A DNA stretch of 64,000 nt from Bacteroidota bacterium (GCA_016124585.1 WGNL01000026.1:1-64000), one strand, 5' to 3'; shown: positions 52,313-63,086, numbered from the stretch's first letter. The notes: generated by a model from the sequence alone, not told the origin. Numbers and translations are program-made.

Positions 52313-52884
52313 AATCAGCCATTGAGTCTATGTTGCTCGACAGCATTTCTATGAAAAAAGCAATGCTGCATGACGACCATCTGTTGACAATTATAGAAGG
52401 CGTGGTAAAACAAATAGTGGAGACTTTTGAAATTGGCGGTAAAGTGCTTTTTTGTGGAAATGGTGGCAGTGCTGCCGATGCACAACACTTAGCTGCTGAA
52501 CTCTCTGGAAGGTTTTATTTCAACCGCAAAGCCTTGTTCGCAGAAGCCCTCCATGTCAATTCCTCCTTTATTACTGCTGTTAGCAATGATTTCGGTTTTG
52601 AGGCAGTTTACGAAAGAGCCGTGGAAGCAATGGGCCGCTCCGGCGATTTGCTTTTTGCAATCTCAACCTCTGGTAATTCAATTAACGTGCTTCGAGCCAT
52701 CAAAAAAGCGCAGGAAATCGGGATGAAAATAGTTGGAATGACTGGAGAAGAAGGTGGCCAAATGGCCAGCCTCTGTGATTTTATTCTTAAAATCCCTTCA
52801 TCTGATACACCAAGAATCCAAGAAGGTCAGGTGTTGATTGGACATGCAATTTGCGCATTGGTGGAACGACAAATCTTTGGCTGA
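52309..52884 (+). CDS. gmhA: Phosphoheptose isomerase (SIS domain)
   Basis: 191 residues. The start overlaps the hisS stop in ATGA, so translation is probably coupled. SIS-domain blocks: KVLFCGNGGSAADAQHLAAEL (glycine-rich sugar-phosphate loop, about 46-66), LHVNSSFITAVSNDF, GRSGDLLFAISTSGNS (phosphate-binding Ser, about 104-119) and HAICALVERQIF (catalytic His). It converts sedoheptulose 7-phosphate to D-glycero-D-manno-heptose 7-phosphate for LPS core or other heptose glycans. Pairing with hisS is unusual; no other heptose gene is in the window. Confidence 0.92.
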   Translation: MKSAIESMLLDSISMKKAMLHDDHLLTIIEGVVKQIVETFEIGGKVLFCGNGGSAADAQHLAAELSGRFYFNRKALFAEALHVNSSFITAVSNDFGFEAVYERAVEAMGRSGDLLFAISTSGNSINVLRAIKKAQEIGMKIVGMTGEEGGQMASLCDFILKIPSSDTPRIQEGQVLIGHAICALVERQIFG

Positions 52885-52911
52885 AAAAATGCGCCAGCGT
52901 ATTTCAGGTTT

Positions 52912-53436
52912 TTATGGCATCAACCTAAATGAATCAAAAAACTTGGTTCCTTCTGAGTTGAGGCTTTTGTCCTTCCAAGCGATAGTTTGTAGCGCATAAT
53001 AACGACTTCCCACAAGATAAGCCCGGTTTTTAATAACTGCCTTGCCACCCAAATAATCAATGCGCCAAGTCTTTCCAGGGTAGCTATTTAATTGAATATC
53101 AGCAGAGTAGGTGAGTTCTCCTTTGACTGTTTCGGCAGCTGCTTCGATGGTTTCCTTAAAAAAATCATCGGCTAATCCTGTCGAGTCAGCGAACACGACA
53201 CTCGCTGGGTAGTCGCAATAGCTGACCATGTAGAAAAGGTTGTCGGCGGTTGAATCTTGAGTTTGAAAGAAAAAAGTATGGTAAACAAGGTCTCCGACAT
53301 CCGTTTTCACTGAATCGGTTTTTTCGGTAAAATCACCGGGAACTTGGATTTGAAAATGCCCATCTGGGCTATTGAATATTTGCCAAGTGTTTTGAATAAA
53401 TAAGGTTGTTGCCAACAAAAAAAGTACGGAATTCAT
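52912..53436 (-). CDS. Exported protein with PsbP/MOG1-like fold, unknown
   Basis: 174 residues. Short signal MNSVLFLLATTLFIQ. The mature part, WQIFNSPDGHFQIQVPGDFTEK then FFQTQDSTADNLFYMVSYCDYP and SYPGKTWRIDY, YYALQTIAWK, FFDSFRLMP, follows the beta-sheet order of PsbP/MOG1-type proteins that turn up as small periplasmic proteins in this phylum. Fold assignment is by eye. It is downstream of the giant adhesin on the same strand and convergent with gmhA. Confidence 0.65.
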   Translation of the reverse strand: MNSVLFLLATTLFIQNTWQIFNSPDGHFQIQVPGDFTEKTDSVKTDVGDLVYHTFFFQTQDSTADNLFYMVSYCDYPASVVFADSTGLADDFFKETIEAAAETVKGELTYSADIQLNSYPGKTWRIDYLGGKAVIKNRAYLVGSRYYALQTIAWKDKSLNSEGTKFFDSFRLMP

Positions 53437-53573
53437 GCAAAATTTAATTTGTACAATGCTGTAGAGAGGTTGCTAGCATCATTAAAGTTGTATGGCATTT
53501 ATTTTACGATTCATCAAAATGGGTTATAAAACTCATTTTTAAGATAGATCCGCCAGCATTTTAAGCCTGAATG

Positions 53574-56500
53574 TCAGTGATGAATCATAACCTTACCCTC
53601 AAAAACCATCTTTCCATTAGTCGTTGCTACCACTTGATAAATTCCAGTAGGCTGTGTCTGAAGATTAAATCTGTAATTTTCATTTTGAAGAGAAGCACCA
53701 TTTTCCTCAAAAACAATTTGCCCAAGTTGGTTGAAGACACGAAGGTCGAGCTTGGAGTGTGAGGACTTGGAGGTATTACCCAATGTGAAATTTCCGCTAG
53801 ATGGATTTGGGTAAAGTACAAAATCAGCACTTCCAACAGGATTGTCAATTGTTTTAGAAATAAAATCCACCGTCACGTAGCCAGTGATGTCACAACTATT
53901 TGCATCAACCGCTGTAACACTGTAAAGGCCGGAACTCAAATCGGAAATAGTTTCTCCAGTATTAGCATTGCTCCAGTAGTATTCAATGGGGGGCGTACCA
54001 CCTGATGCAACGGCAGTTGCAGAACCATTCGGTCCAATCAATTGGGTCTGAGGCGAGGAAGTAACGCCCATTTGCAGTGGTGGCGGTGTACCCAATGTGA
54101 AATGGGTGGTAAATGGACAACCTTGACTGTCAAAAATGACAAGCATGTAGCTGCCTGCGGGAACATCAGTAAGGTTTTGTTCAGCAGAAATTGCGTCCCA
54201 GTTGAAAATATAATTCGGTGTGCCCCCAGATACAGCAATATTGATGAAGCCATCGCTGTCTCCAAAACAGGTTACCCCTGCTGAGTCTAGGACAGTTACA
54301 GAAATAGCTGTATCCGGACTGCTAACTGTGTAAGTTCCATTGCGTTCACAACCATTATTGTCAAACACAGTGAGTTGATAATTGCCAGCTGGTAGGTTTG
54401 AAACTTCTTGAGTGGTAGCCATATTGCTCCATTCATAATGATAGGGCAAATCACCACCATGTGGCAGAGCGAAAATGCTACCAGTATTTCCACCAAAACA
54501 AGCAACATCATGCACCACGACTGAATCCAGCAAAAAAGTAGTTGTCGGTTCAAATACCGTAGTCATCGTAGTTCCTGTACACCCAATTTGGTCAGTGACA
54601 GTCACATGATAATTCCCTGCCGAGACCCCATTTAAATTCTGATCAATTGAAATGGAGTCTCCAGCGGCATTTTCCCAATAAAAGGAATATGGCACAAGGC
54701 CACCGCCTACCATCAGTGGGATTGCACCATCTGTCCCACCTTTACAGTGGACATCCATCACTTGGCTGCCCGCTATTGTTGGATTAACAGCTCCAAAAGT
54801 AGAAATCGGCATTAGTGGCGAAACTGCTGTGCAACCCGTATTGTCAGTGATAGTTACCCGATACTGTCCAGTTGGCAAGTTGTCGTTCATTAGGGTTTGA
54901 CTATCGGTGGTGCCGTGTACGCTGTTGCTCCAATTGAATTGATAGGGTACGGCACCTCCTTGTATGTCCACACTGAGCTGCCCAGAATTTGTTCCCGCAC
55001 AAATCACTTCGTTACCAGTCGAAACTTGCTGAACATTGATAGCAGTGTATTCAGGTGGCACTTTTACAGACATAAATTCAATAGTACAACCGGCTGCATC
55101 TGTGATAGTCACGTGGTAGTCCCCAGCAACTGGATTCATTAGACAGGTGGTAGTATCGCCTGTTTCCCAAGCAAACTGAAAAGGGGCAATTCCACCATTT
55201 ACATTGACGCAGACATTGTCCACTTGAACTGATTGGCAATTTCCTGTCGGAACCCCCAAGTTTGAAATTGGGACCAATTTGTCTGGTGCGTCTACGTAAA
55301 GTGGCGGCAGACTGGTTACACAGCCATTGCCATCTGTTACAACGACATTATAGCTTCCTTCAGAAAGACCACTTACGTCTTCCGTTGAAGAACTGAAAGT
55401 GGCAGAGGGGTTCGACCATTGGTAAGAATAGGGTAACGTGCCGCCAGAAACGCTGATATCAATTCCACCTTCGTTTCCTTGGTAGCAGGCGATATCTTCG
55501 ATGTTTTCCAAAGAAACCACTAATTCAGCTGGTTCTTGAAGTGTGATGATATTGAAAGAATTGGTGCAACCCAAAGCGTCGTGAACAGTGGCAGCAAAGT
55601 TTTGTGCTGGTAAATTGGTGGCTACTGGACCAGTTTGCCCATCGCTCCAAAGTATTGAATATGGTTCAGTGCCTCCCGAAACTGTCATGGCCAATTGCCC
55701 AGTTTGCCCAAAACAAAGCGGTGAAAATGCTTGGTAATCCAAAACAAGAACCTGAACTGAGTCAATGGTAGTAGTATGGATGCTTTTGCAGCCGTTAGCA
55801 TCAGTAATGGTTACTGAATATTGGCCATAAGATAGTCCTGGTAGGATAGGGCCAGAATCGTCCGTACTCCATTCATAAGAAAAAGGTGGCTGCCCGCCGC
55901 TTTGCACAAACGCCTCCAATTCATTTTCATCTCGCCCAATACAAAAAGGGCCTGTCTGGTTGATACCTGCAGTCATGATTTCGGGTGAAGCTATTGGCCC
56001 GAAACTAGCAGTTGCTGTGCAACCATAATTATCCGTCGCAGTAACCTCATAAGTACCATTGCCAATGCCCATTAAGTTCTGCATGGAAGAGCCATCGCTC
56101 CAAGAATAGCCAAAATTGCCAACACCTCCACTTGCATTGATATTCACATAGCCGTTAGTTTGTCCGGCACAATCCGGCGGATGGATTTCACTGGCAGTAA
56201 TACTTATCGGCTGAGGCTGTGTTAAATTGATGGATTGGTTAAAAATGCAGCTTTTTTGATCCCGTACGGTTACCGTATAGCTGCCTGCAGCAATATTGGA
56301 CAAGGTGGAACCCGAACCGCCATTGTTCCAAACATAGGAATATGGCGCCGTTCCACCTTCAGCTGTAACTGTTATGCTGCCATTGCTTTGTCCATTGCAA
56401 CTTGGCTGTTGAAAGCCCAAAGCGGCCAAGGAAATGGGGGATGGTTGGTCAACTAAAATTTGGGACAGTACAGTCGAACACCCATTTTCATCTGTAACAG

Positions 56501-59500
56501 TCAAATTGTATTCTCCAGCTGCCAACCCCGAAATAGAAGGTGAGGTAGCGTTGTAGGTTCCCGTTGAATTGCTCCATTGAAAATTCAAAGGGGGCGTTCC
56601 TCCAAAAATGGTCAAATTGATGGCTCCATCATTGCCTCCAAAGCAACTAATTGAACTTACTTCAGATTGCACGGATAAGATTTCAGGTTGGGTGACAGGG
56701 ATATTGCTTACCACATTCTGACAGTTGCCTTCCGTTACTGTCGCAGAATATGTGCCTGCAGTTAGGCCACAAATACTGGGCCCAGTCATATTATTGCTCC
56801 AGGTCACGGTGGTGTTTTGCCCTGCAATGATATCTAATGAAATACATCCATCTGACCCTCCTTGACAGCTCACGTGTTGTACGTTGTCCACTTCTACATT
56901 GGCTGCTGGCCCGTTCACAACAACGACAGGTACGACCACTCGGCACTGTTCAGGTGAACTATCTGTAACAGTAAAGGCATAAGAGCCTTGGGTCAAATCT
57001 GTCAGCATGAGCCCCCCAGCTTGTGGGGGAATTGGCGCACCTGCCCAAGTGTAATTGAAAGGTGGCGTTCCGTCCAATGGCGTAAGGTCGATTGTGCCGT
57101 CACTGCCAAGACAAGTGGTGACTGGGCTACTAGCTGTAACGATTTGGCTGATATTAACAATTGTAGTAACCGCCAAGGTATCAGCACTGGAGCAACCGCC
57201 AGCATCTGTGATAGTCACTGCATAGGTATTTACTGTGCCAAGATTGTTGTCACTGAAAATTTGGATAGAGTCATTGATTGAGCCTGTGTTCCAAATATAT
57301 TGGTAAGGTCCAGTACCCGTCCCCATATTTTCTACTGAAATGAATTTGGTTGAGTTTCGGCAAAGTGTGGGGGCATCTGGAATGAAGGCAGCGGGACCTG
57401 GCTGGACTGTGTAAGTCACCATCAATGTATCACGACAACCATTTACAGCTTCTGAGACGAAATAATAGTCAGTTGTTGCATTTGGGGTTACCACAGGTCC
57501 AACTTCTTCACCTGGCAAAAAAGGTAAATGGTCAAAATAGGAAAGACTGCCGTTCAGGCCGTTCTCGTCGTTAACGTTAACTGAGTTTAGGTCAAAAGTT
57601 TTACCAAGGCACTCTCCTGGAGTATCCGAAGTAACCAGTTTTGGGCCGGGTAAAATAATGATACTGGCTGGAGTCCGTTCATTCGAAACACAGCCTGCGA
57701 GGGTGTTTTCCTCAGCATAAAAGACCAGTTCCAAAGTGTCCAAACTGTGGTTGACAAGTAAGGTTGGGCCTGGGAAGAGCGTATCACCAATCCCAATTGC
57801 AGTACCACCTGTTAACGATTCATACCAGCTTATTTGCCCAAAATTCACTGGTTGAGCAGATACAAAACCATTACCGCCACTACAAACGATGCTACCTTGT
57901 GTAGTGACTGGCATTACAAAATACTCGTCAACATCGCCGTTGCAATTGCTGTCGAAATCATCGCAGAGTATCTCCTGTTCGCCTGGGTTTTGGTAAAATT
58001 CCTGGTCGTTGCAATCAGTATCATTGTCTACGTAACCTGGGAAATTAGCTGGCTGGCAAGAGGCAATGTATTGGTCAGGTGTGCCGTAGCCATCACCGTC
58101 TGCATCCCGGTAGTACACATAGTTGGGAAATCCCAAATCAATGGAGCCGTAAAAAACAATATTGTCAATGGCGAGATCGGCAAATTTACCATTGCCGCCC
58201 TTGCCATTGAACCTGAACTGAACGGTCTGGCCGTTGTAATCGTCAAGGTCAATGAATTTACGATGCCACTTGTTTCCCTTATTTCCTGCAACTGTCCACA
58301 ATGTCGCCCAAGTCACCCCCCCATCTATACTGGCCTCAAATGACAAACTGCCGATATGTACCCCGAAAAGATGGTAGTCGAAAGACATATCGCAGGAGTC
58401 AGGATTTGCAACAACTTGAATGCAATCGGAAACAAGCATAGCCCGCTTACCATTGGTACAACCGCTTCCTGATGCTTCCAAGTAAATGTAATTTCCGCCA
58501 CCAGGATTGTCACCGTTAGGCCCAGTATTTTCGGTGATAGTGGTATCCGTATTTACCAACCAGTCGAAATTATCGTTGAGTGCATTTCTCCAAGGTCCAG
58601 TGATAGGACATGTTGCGCCGCAAAACGGTGTGCAAAGTGCCTGATTGTTGAAGTTTTCGACAATGGTTGCAGGTGGTGGAGAACAGGTCGTGCTGACCTG
58701 CACCGGACACGAGTTGATGGAATAAACTCCCGGAGCACAATTTTCTCTCAGGTAAACTTCATAGGTTGAGTTTGGAGCCAAGCCGCTAATCTTGGGCATT
58801 GCGCAGCTACCTATTATGACGGTACCGTTTGCTCCAGGTTGGTCATCGTTTCCAGGTGTAAATCCTACTGGGCCATATTCAAAAATCAGGTTGGAGCAAG
58901 TTGAGCCTTTAGTCCAACTGAAAACAGCTGAGGTGGAATCAACTTCCTCCACTGTCACGTCCGTAGGGGGCTGGCAGTCCGTCGTTTCAAATACCAACTC
59001 TACGAATTCCAAATAACCATAATTGGCGATTCCATCATCACAGACCATCAGCGTCCAATGGCCAATGGGGGAGGTGCCGTCATTGAAGTCGGCGAAATTG
59101 CCTTCTGGCAAATAAGCCCCAAGGAACGGGGCAGCGGCGTTGCGAATGTTTTGGAGGTTGCACGCACCAGGTGAAGTACTTGCTCGAAAAACAGTGTATT
59201 CGTCGCAGTTCCCGTTAGGATTTCCATAATTGCTGTTCACATCACCATTGTCTGTGCTTACTTCAACAAGGACTCCTGAAGGCGATTTTAGGTAAATGTC
59301 AAGGTCAGCATCCCAGTCGTGTTGTATAATAAGTCGCAATTCTTTTAAATAAACATTTGTGCCAAGCGTAGTGCCAGGAGCAGTGGTCACATCGACCTGG
59401 AATTCGTTGAGCGGGCCGCAGGACTGCTCGATGAAAAGCCCGAGTCCGCAAGCTGATGGGTTGGTCAACACTGGAGGGTTTGCATCGGCCAGCAACATAG

Positions 59501-59558
59501 AAGCACTGGTGAGCAGGCATGTCCAAAGGAGGAAAAATCGTTGGGTCAAAACGGTCAT
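53574..59558 (-). CDS. Giant multidomain SprB-repeat adhesin with T9SS type A domain
   Basis: 1994 residues. Signal MTVLTQRFFLLWTCLLTSASMLLA. Order: proprotein-convertase P-like domain (about 40-195, IIQHDWDADLDIYLKSPSG ... IGHWTLMVCDDG); fibronectin III (about 197-290); MAM-like sandwich (about 295-470); Asp-rich metal-binding motif (about 481-548, RDADGDGYGT, DNDTDCND, DFDSNCNG); Ig-like segments (WYESLTGGTAIG); fourteen SprB-type repeats (about 804-1900, GGTPPLNFQWSNS ... GLAAGEYNLTVTDENGC type); type A sorting domain (about 1909-1994, FVLYPNPSSGNFTLG). Probably a long surface filament or secreted adhesin. Unlike the 2070-6872 adhesin it has ordinary base composition and uses type A rather than type B sorting. 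Confidence 0.9.
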   Translation of the reverse strand: MTVLTQRFFLLWTCLLTSASMLLADANPPVLTNPSACGLGLFIEQSCGPLNEFQVDVTTAPGTTLGTNVYLKELRLIIQHDWDADLDIYLKSPSGVLVEVSTDNGDVNSNYGNPNGNCDEYTVFRASTSPGACNLQNIRNAAAPFLGAYLPEGNFADFNDGTSPIGHWTLMVCDDGIANYGYLEFVELVFETTDCQPPTDVTVEEVDSTSAVFSWTKGSTCSNLIFEYGPVGFTPGNDDQPGANGTVIIGSCAMPKISGLAPNSTYEVYLRENCAPGVYSINSCPVQVSTTCSPPPATIVENFNNQALCTPFCGATCPITGPWRNALNDNFDWLVNTDTTITENTGPNGDNPGGGNYIYLEASGSGCTNGKRAMLVSDCIQVVANPDSCDMSFDYHLFGVHIGSLSFEASIDGGVTWATLWTVAGNKGNKWHRKFIDLDDYNGQTVQFRFNGKGGNGKFADLAIDNIVFYGSIDLGFPNYVYYRDADGDGYGTPDQYIASCQPANFPGYVDNDTDCNDQEFYQNPGEQEILCDDFDSNCNGDVDEYFVMPVTTQGSIVCSGGNGFVSAQPVNFGQISWYESLTGGTAIGIGDTLFPGPTLLVNHSLDTLELVFYAEENTLAGCVSNERTPASIIILPGPKLVTSDTPGECLGKTFDLNSVNVNDENGLNGSLSYFDHLPFLPGEEVGPVVTPNATTDYYFVSEAVNGCRDTLMVTYTVQPGPAAFIPDAPTLCRNSTKFISVENMGTGTGPYQYIWNTGSINDSIQIFSDNNLGTVNTYAVTITDAGGCSSADTLAVTTIVNISQIVTASSPVTTCLGSDGTIDLTPLDGTPPFNYTWAGAPIPPQAGGLMLTDLTQGSYAFTVTDSSPEQCRVVVPVVVVNGPAANVEVDNVQHVSCQGGSDGCISLDIIAGQNTTVTWSNNMTGPSICGLTAGTYSATVTEGNCQNVVSNIPVTQPEILSVQSEVSSISCFGGNDGAINLTIFGGTPPLNFQWSNSTGTYNATSPSISGLAAGEYNLTVTDENGCSTVLSQILVDQPSPISLAALGFQQPSCNGQSNGSITVTAEGGTAPYSYVWNNGGSGSTLSNIAAGSYTVTVRDQKSCIFNQSINLTQPQPISITASEIHPPDCAGQTNGYVNINASGGVGNFGYSWSDGSSMQNLMGIGNGTYEVTATDNYGCTATASFGPIASPEIMTAGINQTGPFCIGRDENELEAFVQSGGQPPFSYEWSTDDSGPILPGLSYGQYSVTITDANGCKSIHTTTIDSVQVLVLDYQAFSPLCFGQTGQLAMTVSGGTEPYSILWSDGQTGPVATNLPAQNFAATVHDALGCTNSFNIITLQEPAELVVSLENIEDIACYQGNEGGIDISVSGGTLPYSYQWSNPSATFSSSTEDVSGLSEGSYNVVVTDGNGCVTSLPPLYVDAPDKLVPISNLGVPTGNCQSVQVDNVCVNVNGGIAPFQFAWETGDTTTCLMNPVAGDYHVTITDAAGCTIEFMSVKVPPEYTAINVQQVSTGNEVICAGTNSGQLSVDIQGGAVPYQFNWSNSVHGTTDSQTLMNDNLPTGQYRVTITDNTGCTAVSPLMPISTFGAVNPTIAGSQVMDVHCKGGTDGAIPLMVGGGLVPYSFYWENAAGDSISIDQNLNGVSAGNYHVTVTDQIGCTGTTMTTVFEPTTTFLLDSVVVHDVACFGGNTGSIFALPHGGDLPYHYEWSNMATTQEVSNLPAGNYQLTVFDNNGCERNGTYTVSSPDTAISVTVLDSAGVTCFGDSDGFINIAVSGGTPNYIFNWDAISAEQNLTDVPAGSYMLVIFDSQGCPFTTHFTLGTPPPLQMGVTSSPQTQLIGPNGSATAVASGGTPPIEYYWSNANTGETISDLSSGLYSVTAVDANSCDITGYVTVDFISKTIDNPVGSADFVLYPNPSSGNFTLGNTSKSSHSKLDLRVFNQLGQIVFEENGASLQNENYRFNLQTQPTGIYQVVATTNGKMVFEGKVMIHH

Positions 59559-59925
59559 ACTGGTTGTTCAGAAGTGTAAAATGTTCGATTCGTTATCAAC
59601 TTAAGGTTTGTGGTGTGGTGGGTTTAGGTGTCTAAAGTATTCAAGCGTTTCCAGGAAATTGTTAGGCTAAGGTACTGATTTGCAACAAATTGCAAAAGTA
59701 AAGCTGTGATTGCAGCTGCTTTTTAGTCGGGTACTTTGCCTTTTATTCAGTAAACTCCTGTCGTTAACCATTTGTAACATACAGGTCTAAAATGTTCAGG
59801 TAGGATTGCCTATTCTAGGCTGGACAAAGGTAGGGAATTTGCCTCGAAATACTGGATACCAGCTTATCGGTATTTCTATTTCCATAAAATTGGCTTGCCT
59901 CTGTTACGAAATTTTATTTTTGCAA
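59559..59925. other. Divergent intergenic region
   Basis: About 370 bases between the giant adhesin and a 57-aa gene. A -7-type word CAAAAGTA (59693-59700, reading TACTTTTG toward the adhesin) is present without a good -33 box. TATTTTTG at 59915-59922 lies 3 nt before the ATG of the small gene. No other gene was seen. Confidence 0.5.
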
Positions 59926-60099
59926 ATGGCAAAATATGAATCATTTCAACAACAATCACCAAATGAAGGCCCTCCAAATCCGAACAAACCACATTGGCTA
60001 TTGTATGTTATTGGCGCTATCATCATTATGTTTTTACTTCAAAAAATAGGATGTGGCCCCTTGAGGACTGAGGAAAAAATGGAGTGGATAGATAGGTAA
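59926..60099 (+). CDS. 57-residue single-pass membrane protein
   Basis: From the ATG at 59926: MAKYESFQQQSPNEGPPNPN, then one helix (about 26-41, LLYVIGAIIIMFLLQK) and a tail IGCGPLRTEEKMEWIDR. The longer frame from 59806 has no features. A TATTTTTG word ends 3 nt before the ATG, and a shared terminator follows. Unknown function. Confidence 0.6.
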   Translation: MAKYESFQQQSPNEGPPNPNKPHWLLYVIGAIIIMFLLQKIGCGPLRTEEKMEWIDR

Positions 60100-60183
60100 G
60101 CTTGTAAAGCCTGATGCATGGCAAAAGTTGTATTTTTAGTTTGCGAAAGCTTTAAAAATGCTTGATTTTCACGATAGGAATAA

Positions 60184-60219
60184 AAAAAAGGAACCTGCCA
60201 AGTGGCAGGTTCCTTTTTT
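60184..60219. terminator. Bidirectional terminator
   Basis: AAAAAAGGAACCTGCCA pairs with TGGCAGGTTCCTTTTTT (60184-60200, 60203-60219). A- and T-runs on both sides let it stop the small gene and the sdh operon. Confidence 0.9.
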
Positions 60220-60242
60220 AGTTTTCAATACTACTTCTTGGA

Positions 60243-60992
60243 TTACTTATCCTGTGAAGTAAACGAAGAACCAATATATTCCCGGTTCATCCGAGCGATA
60301 TTTTCCACAGAAATTTCTTTTGGACATTCTGCTTCGCAAGCGGTGATATTGGAACACATACCGAAACCTTCTTCATCCATCTGGTGAACCATTTTTTGTG
60401 CACGTTTCTTTGCTTCCACTTGCCCCTGTGGCAATAAGGCAAGGTGCGAAACTTTAGCGCTCACAAACAACATGGCAGAAGCGTTAGGGCAGGCCGCTAC
60501 ACAGGCACCACAACCAATGCAGGCAGCTGCTTCGAAAGCTTTACCAGCAACATCCTTACCAATGGGAATTGTATTGCCATCGGGGGCTTGGCCAGTATCC
60601 ACGCTCACATATCCGCCTGATTGGATGATGCGGTCGAATGCAGAGCGGTCAACTACGAGATCTTTTAACACCGGAAATGCTTTCGCCCGAAAAGGCTCGA
60701 TGACAATTGTTTCACCATCCTTGAAATGGCGCATGTGCAATTGGCAAGTAGTAGTGCCGTTCATCGGACCATGTGGTTGTCCGTTGATGACAAGGCTACA
60801 TGTTCCGCAGATGCCTTCCCGACAATCATGTTCAAAAGCTACTGGCTCTTTTTGGTTGGAAACAAGGCTCTCGTTCAACACATCGAGCATTTCAAGGAAC
60901 GACATATGCTCGTTGGCTACCACTTGAAAAGTCTCGAATTGGCCTTTAACTTTTGCGTTTTTCTGACGCCAAACTTTTAGGTTCAGTCTCAT
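60243..60992 (-). CDS. sdhB: Succinate dehydrogenase / fumarate reductase iron-sulfur subunit
   Basis: 249 residues from the ATG at 60992 ([12 protein letters not shown]); the frame continues to 61046 through the repeat region, which is not conserved coding. [2Fe-2S] site CREGICGTC and later CQLHM (about 64-85); [4Fe-4S] [12 protein letters not shown]; [3Fe-4S]/[4Fe-4S] Cys in [12 protein letters not shown]. It transfers electrons from the SdhA flavin to the quinone in SdhC. It is last gene of sdhCAB, separated from sdhA by the 61001-61084 repeat. Confidence 0.94.
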   Translation of the reverse strand: MRLNLKVWRQKNAKVKGQFETFQVVANEHMSFLEMLDVLNESLVSNQKEPVAFEHDCREGICGTCSLVINGQPHGPMNGTTTCQLHMRHFKDGETIVIEPFRAKAFPVLKDLVVDRSAFDRIIQSGGYVSVDTGQAPDGNTIPIGKDVAGKAFEAAACIGCGACVAACPNASAMLFVSAKVSHLALLPQGQVEAKKRAQKMVHQMDEEGFGMCSNITACEAECPKEISVENIARMNREYIGSSFTSQDK

Positions 60993-61000
60993 TTTGATAT

Positions 61001-61084
61001 GGTTGATAAGGGTTGATAGGGGTTGATAAGGGTTGATGAGGGCCAATTATCAACCTCATCAACTTTTATCAACCTTTATCAACC
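61001..61084. repeat. Tandem GGTTGATAAG repeat forming a long inverted repeat between sdhA and sdhB
   Basis: Four 10-bp units (GGTTGATAAG, GGTTGATAGG, GGTTGATAAG, GGTTGATGAG; 61001-61040) are followed after GGCCAA by four reversed units (TTATCAACC, TCATCAAC, TTTATCAACC, TTTATCAACC; 61047-61084). The two halves can pair over about 36 bases. It fills the whole 93-bp gap between the sdhA stop and sdhB start, starting 8 nt before the sdhB ATG. Confidence 0.92.
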
Positions 61085-61085
61085 A

Positions 61086-63086
61086 CTACTTATAGCTTCT
61101 AGCCGCTACTTTGATGTTTTCATAAATCAACAGCTCTTTGTTCAATTCAGGCTCTTGAGAGGTATCCTGCCAGCCCCATGCTGCCACATACATGTAGTGC
61201 TCATCGTCTCGCAGTGCTTCGCCTTCTTCCGTTTGGTATTCCTCCCGGAAGTGGCCACCACAACTTTCATTACGGGTGAGGGCATCAAGGCACATGAGTT
61301 CACCTAGTTCTAGGAAGTCAGCTACACGAGTCGCTTTTTCCAACTCAGGATTATACTCATCCGCTGAGCCAGGTACGTAGAGGTCGGCATAAAATTCTGC
61401 TTTAAGTTCCTGAATCATGCGGCGGGCAGTAGCCAAGCCTTCAGCAGTGCGAGCCATACCACAGTGATCCCACATGATTTTGCCAAGGCGACGATGGAAA
61501 CTTTCGGCAGATTGTTTTCCGCCATTATTGATGAAGCCTGTCAAGCGTTGGCGTACAGACTGCTCTGCCTCCTCAAATTCTGGAAGGTCAGTCTTGAACT
61601 TTGGCGTCCTGATTTCTTTTGACAAAAATGTGCCGATGGTGTAGGGAATTACGAAGTAACCATCTGCCAAACCTTGCATGAGCGCAGATGCGCCCAGACG
61701 GTTGGCGCCGTGGTCACTGAAGTTGCATTCCCCGAGGGCGAACAAGCCAGGTATGTTCGTTTGCAAATTATAATCCACCCAAAGTCCGCCCATTGTGTAA
61801 TGGACTGCTGGGTAAATTTTCATCGGGTGCGTGTACGGGTCTTCGCCTGTGATTTTCTCGTACATTTCGAAGAGGTTGCCGTATTTCTCTTCTACTACCG
61901 CCTTCCCTAAATCATAAATTTGTTGTGAAGATGGGTTCTCCATGTTCATGGAATGTGCCTTGGAGTGGCCGTAGCGGTCAATTGCTGCTGAAAAATCAAG
62001 GTAAACACCCAAACCAGTCGGTACGATGCCGTGGCCTTTGTCGCATTCCACTTTTGCAGCACGGCTGGCCACGTCACGGGGTACGAGGTTGCCAAAGGCA
62101 GGGTAGCGGCGTTCCAAATAGTAGTCACGGTCGGCCTCAGGGATGTCTCTGCCCTTCTTTTTGCCTTCCCGAATTGCCTTAGCGTCCTCAATATTTTTTG
62201 GTACCCAAACCCTGCCATCATTGCGCAAGCTTTCCGACATCAATGTCAGTTTGCTTTGATAGTCACCATACTGTGGTATGCAGGTTGGATGTATTTGTGT
62301 GTAGCATGGATTGGCCATGTAAGCGCCACGGCGAACTGCTCGCCATGCGGCAGTCACGTTGCACATCATGGCATTTGTGGAGAGGTAAAAGACGTTACCG
62401 TAGCCACCTGTTGCTAAAACAACAGCATGGGCTGCATGTCGCTCAAGTTTTCCCGTCACCAAATTTCGTGTGATGATACCTCTAGCCTTTCCGCCCACTA
62501 AAACAACGTCAAGCATTTCGTGGCGGTTATACATTGTCACATTACCCAAGGAAATCTGACGGCTGAGGGCTTGGTATGCCCCGATGAGTAGCTGCTGGCC
62601 TGTTTGGCCTCTGGCGTAGAATGTCCGCTGAACTTGTACGCCACCGAAGGAGCGGTTATCCAGCATACCACTATACTCTCTAGCGAAAGGAACACCCTGT
62701 GCCACACATTGGTCAATAATGTCCACACTGACTTCAGCTAGGCGATGGACGTTGCCTTCACGTGCCCGATAGTCGCCACCTTTGATTGTGTCATAAAAAA
62801 GGCGGTAAATGCTGTCGCCATCATTTTTGTAGTTTTTTGCAGCATTGATGCCACCTTGCGCAGCAATAGAGTGTGCTCGGCGTGGGCTATCATGAAAAGT
62901 AAAGCATTTGACATTATAGCCAAGCTCGCCCATAGAGGCTGCTGCGGCTGCCCCTGCCAATCCGCTGCCCACCACAATGACTTCGAGTCGGCGCTTGTTA
63001 TCAGGCGAAACAAGCGGCATGCTGCTCTTGTATTTCGTCCATTTTTCGGCGAGTGGGCCAGAAGGTACGTTACCGTTGAGTTCCAT
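61086..63086 (-). CDS. sdhA: Succinate dehydrogenase / fumarate reductase flavoprotein subunit
   Basis: 666 residues. FAD site [22 protein letters not shown]; flavin-linking His in [13 protein letters not shown] (about 73); active-site blocks [52 protein letters not shown] and [17 protein letters not shown]. It oxidises succinate to fumarate in the TCA cycle on the cytoplasmic side of the membrane. The protein is the longer form used by Bacteroidota. It sits between sdhC (36 nt upstream) and sdhB. Confidence 0.95.
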   Translation of the reverse strand: MELNGNVPSGPLAEKWTKYKSSMPLVSPDNKRRLEVIVVGSGLAGAAAAASMGELGYNVKCFTFHDSPRRAHSIAAQGGINAAKNYKNDGDSIYRLFYDTIKGGDYRAREGNVHRLAEVSVDIIDQCVAQGVPFAREYSGMLDNRSFGGVQVQRTFYARGQTGQQLLIGAYQALSRQISLGNVTMYNRHEMLDVVLVGGKARGIITRNLVTGKLERHAAHAVVLATGGYGNVFYLSTNAMMCNVTAAWRAVRRGAYMANPCYTQIHPTCIPQYGDYQSKLTLMSESLRNDGRVWVPKNIEDAKAIREGKKKGRDIPEADRDYYLERRYPAFGNLVPRDVASRAAKVECDKGHGIVPTGLGVYLDFSAAIDRYGHSKAHSMNMENPSSQQIYDLGKAVVEEKYGNLFEMYEKITGEDPYTHPMKIYPAVHYTMGGLWVDYNLQTNIPGLFALGECNFSDHGANRLGASALMQGLADGYFVIPYTIGTFLSKEIRTPKFKTDLPEFEEAEQSVRQRLTGFINNGGKQSAESFHRRLGKIMWDHCGMARTAEGLATARRMIQELKAEFYADLYVPGSADEYNPELEKATRVADFLELGELMCLDALTRNESCGGHFREEYQTEEGEALRDDEHYMYVAAWGWQDTSQEPELNKELLIYENIKVAARSYK

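Noticed and set aside
60993-61046. Longer sdhB start through the repeat region
   Set aside because: The extra residues are translated repeat, and the family start [12 protein letters not shown] is at 60992.
61001-61084. Tandem 10-bp units as replication-origin iterons
   Set aside because: They lie between sdhA and sdhB with no replication gene or DnaA-box cluster nearby.
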